Shown here: piece by piece, positions 61,269 to 64,000 of the stretch
Layout of the letters: each line of letters begins with the position of its first letter
Numbering within the stretch: the first letter of the stretch is position 1
DNA from: Thalassovita gelatinovora
GTDB lineage: Bacteria > Pseudomonadota > Alphaproteobacteria > Rhodobacterales > Rhodobacteraceae
Reading direction: 5' to 3'
DNA length: 64,000 nt
Assembly: GCF_001458355.1 (NCBI RefSeq)
Contig: NZ_CYSA01000007.1
Coordinates: 2,501-66,500, forward strand
The notes under the pieces: generated by a model
What the model was told of the DNA's origin: nothing
The model's database searches: none
What the model saw: only the letters and a program-made list of their open reading frames with translations
Translations under genes and position numbers: made by a program

Positions 61269-62183
61269 TCAATGACCGATCAGTCTGGCGTCATCACAAG
61301 TTTCGCCCGCGGTTTCCAGCTCCAGAACCGCATGCACGATACTGAACTGATCCCTAAGCAGCCGTTTGACATCGCGTTTGACCACCTCGGCCGCGACCCT
61401 GCCATCCAGAACGACATGGCTTTCCAGCGCGGTTTCGTGTTCCTGCATACGCCAGACATGAAGATGGTGGATACCTTTAACCCCGTCGATACCGCGCAGC
61501 CCGGCCAGCACCAGATCGAGATCGGTATCTTCCGGTGCGCCCAACATCAGGATACGGATCACCGGCACCACACCTTGCCAGGAATGCCACAGGATATATC
61601 CCGCGATCAGCAGCGTCACGATCGGGTCCACCAACCGCCAATCGTACAGCAGGATCAGGGTCCCGCCGACAATCACCGCGACAGATCCCAAAGCGTCGGC
61701 CACGTTATGCAGGAAAGCCGCGCGCATGTTGACGCTGTCCTTGCTGAACCGCATGATCAGCAGCGCTGTCACCGTGTCGATGACCAGCGCAACAGCCGCG
61801 ATCACAACCACGATCCAGCCTTCCACTTCGGCCGGGTTGAACAACCGCTGAACACCTTCCGCCGTCAGATAAAACGCCACCACGATCAGTGTGGTGTAAT
61901 TGATCAGTGCCGCGACGACTTCTGCGCGGCCATAGCCGAAGGTCATTTGCGGATCGGCGGGACGCTTGCCGATGCGACGGGCGAAAAAGGCGATCACCAG
62001 AGACAGCGCATCAGACAGGTTGTGGATCGCATCCGCGATCAGTGCCAGCGATCCCGAAATTACGCCCGCCACGATCTGCACCAGTGTCAGAAGGAAATTG
62101 ACCGCGACCGCCAGCGCCACGCGTTTATCCCCGAGATCGAGATCGGCCCCGTGGTGGTGGTGACCATGATGATCGTTCGGCAT
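61269..62183 (-). CDS. cation diffusion facilitator metal exporter with His-rich N-terminus
   Basis: A 304-residue CDF transporter that exports Zn2+, Cd2+ or Co2+ in exchange for protons. A His-rich start (HHGHHHHG, about 5-12) precedes six membrane helices. Metal-site patterns are ALIADAIHNLSDALSLV (helix 2) and AFLHNVADALGSVAVIVGG (helix 5), with MTFGYGRAEVVAALIN between them. The cytoplasmic C-terminal domain includes HLHVWRMQEHETALESHVVL. It follows the ABC ATPase gene by 8 bp. Confidence 0.94.
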   Translation of the reverse strand: MPNDHHGHHHHGADLDLGDKRVALAVAVNFLLTLVQIVAGVISGSLALIADAIHNLSDALSLVIAFFARRIGKRPADPQMTFGYGRAEVVAALINYTTLIVVAFYLTAEGVQRLFNPAEVEGWIVVVIAAVALVIDTVTALLIMRFSKDSVNMRAAFLHNVADALGSVAVIVGGTLILLYDWRLVDPIVTLLIAGYILWHSWQGVVPVIRILMLGAPEDTDLDLVLAGLRGIDGVKGIHHLHVWRMQEHETALESHVVLDGRVAAEVVKRDVKRLLRDQFSIVHAVLELETAGETCDDARLIGH

Positions 62184-62191
62184 GTCGCCCC

Positions 62192-63118
62192 TCAGCCCCG
62201 CGTCAGTTCCAGGAAAATATCTTCGAGATCAGCCTCTTCGGTTTTGACATCGCGTATGCGTATCCCGGCATTGCGCACAGCGGCCAGAACCGCCTCGGCG
62301 CTGGTTTCATTGGCGTGATAATTCAATGCCAAGGCCCCATCTGGTCGGGCTTCCACGGTTATGCCTTCGGCCTGAGGCATAGAGGCGGCTGCTTCCTCGG
62401 GATGAATGACCATAGTCTTGGCGTCGATCCGGTTCAGCAGGTTCACCTTGCTGTCGCGCGCCACCACCTCGCCTTGGCTGATGATGGCGATCTCGTCGCA
62501 CATTTCTTCGGCTTCTTCGAGATAATGGGTGGTCAGGATGATGGTCATGCCCTGCTCATTCAGCTTGCGGACATTCGACCACAGCATTTGGCGCAGTTCG
62601 ATATCCACCCCAGCCGTTGGTTCATCCAGCACTAGAATATGCGGCGCATGAACTAACGCCTTGCCCAACAACAACCGCCGCCGCATACCGCCCGACAGGG
62701 TGCGGGCATAGGCTTCGGCTTTATCTTCCAGACCGATCAGTTTCAGAATCTCGTCGGTGCGGCGCTGCGCTTTGGGCACACCATAAAGCCCAGCCTGCAC
62801 CTCCAGCGCTCCCCGAGGCGAAAAAAATGCATCCAGATTCAATTCCTGCGGCATCACCCCGATAGAAGCACGCGACTGGCGTGGATTCACATCCTGATCG
62901 AAGCCCCATATCGTCACCTGACCGCTGGTTTTGACCACCAGCCCGGCCAGAATATTGATCAGCGTCGATTTCCCGGCTCCGTTCGGTCCCAGCAGCCCAA
63001 AAACAGACCCTTGCGGAATATCCAGATCGATTCCCTTCAGCGCCAGCTTTTCCGGTTGTCCCTTGGCGCCGCGATAGGTCTTGCGCAGCCCCCGGATTTC
63101 AATGGCATTCCCGCTCAT
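62192..63118 (-). CDS. ABC transporter ATP-binding protein, YadG-like, without adjacent permease
   Basis: A 308-residue ATPase. Walker A is GPNGAGKST (about 46-54), the signature is LSGGMRRRL, and Walker B is ILVLDEPTAGVD; a C-terminal extension (about 220-308) is typical of the YadG/CcmA export group. These normally pair with an ABC-2 permease, but the next gene is a CDF transporter and no permease is seen. ATG 63118 (MSGNAIEIRGL) was chosen; the open frame reaches further upstream without a ribosome site. The permease may be elsewhere or lost. Confidence 0.88.
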   Translation of the reverse strand: MSGNAIEIRGLRKTYRGAKGQPEKLALKGIDLDIPQGSVFGLLGPNGAGKSTLINILAGLVVKTSGQVTIWGFDQDVNPRQSRASIGVMPQELNLDAFFSPRGALEVQAGLYGVPKAQRRTDEILKLIGLEDKAEAYARTLSGGMRRRLLLGKALVHAPHILVLDEPTAGVDIELRQMLWSNVRKLNEQGMTIILTTHYLEEAEEMCDEIAIISQGEVVARDSKVNLLNRIDAKTMVIHPEEAAASMPQAEGITVEARPDGALALNYHANETSAEAVLAAVRNAGIRIRDVKTEEADLEDIFLELTRG

Positions 63119-63193
63119 GGCCCACTTGCCCCTAGCTTTGTGATCGCTCATAACAGCACCTAGTTCTTTTGCAGCCAAAAGGAAACGTCCCAG

Positions 63194-63379
63194 ATGACGA
63201 CGCAAGCGCCCGAAACCAAAATTGTCGAGAGCTCCAAGATTGCCTGCGACGGCGGCGAAGGCGCCCTTGGCCACCCGCGCGTCTGGCTGCACATCCCGGA
63301 AGAAACGGGTTTCGTCGAATGCCCCTATTGCGACGCCAAATATATCCTGAAGGGATCAGCGGCGGATCAGGTGGGCTGA
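63194..63379 (+). CDS. zinc-finger (zf-CHCC) domain protein, NDUFS6-like
   Basis: A 61-residue protein with the pattern Cys (IACDGG), His (GHPRVWLH) and CPYC near the end, as in the zf-CHCC domain. Mitochondrial NDUFS6, a complex I subunit, carries the same zinc domain, and alphaproteobacterial homologues are thought to be complex I-related. The ORF is short but strongly family-like. GTCCCAG-type context gives no clear ribosome site. It lies 143 bp upstream of polA. Confidence 0.88.
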   Translation: MTTQAPETKIVESSKIACDGGEGALGHPRVWLHIPEETGFVECPYCDAKYILKGSAADQVG

Positions 63380-63522
63380 GCCACGCAGATTTTTGCGGAC
63401 GGCAACCGTCCGATTTAAGTATTTATTGCAAGATGAAATGCATTCGACGTCCGGCGGTCTGGCCGTGCGGGGCTTTGCATGGCATGAAAGACCGTGCCTG
63501 ATCGAACCATGGGAGAGACAGC

Positions 63523-64000
63523 ATGACATTCGGCAAGGGGTGCCACCTGCACCTGATCGACGGATCGGCCTTCATCTTCCGCGCCTATCACGCGCTGCCG
63601 CCGCTGACGCGGAAATCCGACGGCTTGCCGATCGGCGCGGTGGCCGGGTTCTGCAACATGCTGCAACGCTATGTCGACGGCAATCACGGGTCGGACGCAC
63701 CGACCCATGTGGCGGTGATTTTTGATCATTCCGGCAAAACTTTCCGCAACGATTTGTATGATCAGTACAAGGCACATCGCCCGCCCGCGCCCGAAGACCT
63801 GAAACCGCAATTTCCGCTGACCCGCGACGCCACCCGCGCCTTCAACATCGCCTGCGAAGAAATCGAAGGCTTCGAAGCCGATGACATCATCGCCACCCTG
63901 GCGGTGCAGGCGCGCGAAGCGGGCGGGCGGGTAACCATCGTCAGTTCCGACAAGGACCTGATGCAGTTGGTCGGTGACGGGGTTGAAATGCTTGACCCGA
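63523..64000 (+). CDS. polA: DNA polymerase I, N-terminal part (cut by the window edge)
   Basis: The first 159 residues of PolA, covering the 5'-3' exonuclease (FEN-type) domain. Visible are HLIDGSAFIFRAYHALPPL, VIFDHSGKTFRNDLYDQYKAHR (metal-binding Asp and the clamp Arg), and FEADDIIATLA with VSSDKDLMQLV (further metal ligands). PolA fills gaps and removes RNA primers. GGGAGAG stands just before ATG 63523. The polymerase domain is outside the window. Confidence 0.95.
   Translation, partial: MTFGKGCHLHLIDGSAFIFRAYHALPPLTRKSDGLPIGAVAGFCNMLQRYVDGNHGSDAPTHVAVIFDHSGKTFRNDLYDQYKAHRPPAPEDLKPQFPLTRDATRAFNIACEEIEGFEADDIIATLAVQAREAGGRVTIVSSDKDLMQLVGDGVEMLDP

Noticed and set aside
1-64000. tRNA genes, prophage, intact transposons or a replication origin
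   Set aside because: Intergenic regions were read for cloverleaf arms, integrase or phage genes and DnaA-box clusters; none was seen, although a covariance search was not possible.

Overview
The window is chromosomal DNA of an alphaproteobacterium, most likely a marine-type Rhodobacteraceae (Rhodobacterales, Roseobacter-like). The grounds are the 16S rRNA 5' end at the left edge, which reads like Rhodobacterales 16S, the gene families present (a PrsDE-type type I exporter, an RTX protein with a Hint domain, glcDEF, DUF2189, DUF1285, a zf-CHCC protein next to polA), and codon use that is rich in G and C at third positions. GC content was not computed.

Layout. 1-1523: 5' end of an rRNA operon running off the left edge, with its leader, boxA and probable promoter, then a gene-poor stretch with the start of a dead IS3-type transposase. 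1524-7449: glycerate 2-kinase; a tightly overlapping minus-strand operon (CinA-like, GNAT, AhpD-like, OmpA-like); then sfsA and map. 7450-14270: a looser region holding an export operon of the yhiI-rbbA-yhhJ type and a DUF2189 membrane protein. 14274-23798: SulP transporter plus Usp, rsmD with a ferredoxin-reductase-like flavoenzyme, a Prx5-type peroxiredoxin, an EF-hand protein, and a minus-strand run of RidA, GDPD, FemAB-like, pterin dehydratase and MscS. 23891-28513: type I secretion ATPase and adaptor, then divergent mlaA-mlaC. 28565-38157: class A PBP, glnK-amtB, tex, DUF2478, alpha/beta hydrolase and succinate-semialdehyde dehydrogenase. 38249-46031: the RTX/Hint protein, an aminotransferase, an MDR oxidoreductase, Hsp20 and two tandem trypsin-like proteases. 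46171-50096: glycolate oxidase glcDEF. 50216-58479: HemJ-like CopD protein, DUF599 protein and a small exported protein, facing a minus-strand MoxR / DUF58 / BatA-DUF4159 / GATase-like operon. 58543-64000: DUF1285, a VOC protein with a WYL regulator, TesB, a CDF metal exporter, an orphan ABC ATPase, a zf-CHCC protein and the start of polA.

How the genes fit together. Glycolate oxidase makes glyoxylate, and glycerate 2-kinase can take up the glycerate formed further down that route. GlnK and AmtB form the ammonium uptake and sensing pair. MlaA, MlaC, the PBP, the OmpA-like protein, MscS and the MoxR operon all serve the envelope. The type I exporter at 23.9-26.9 kb is a plausible exit route for the RTX/Hint protein at 38-41 kb; this link is inferred.

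The items most worth following up are the EF-hand protein with a palindrome in front of it, the RTX/Hint protein with a hairpin just upstream of its Shine-Dalgarno site, the tandem proteases, the Tat-type MlaC overlapping an MlaA with an Asp-Pro-Tyr tail, the RbbA-type operon, and a dispersed GC-hairpin repeat seen twice. No CRISPR array, tRNA gene, prophage or intact insertion sequence was found. All family calls come from reading motifs by eye; no database search was run.
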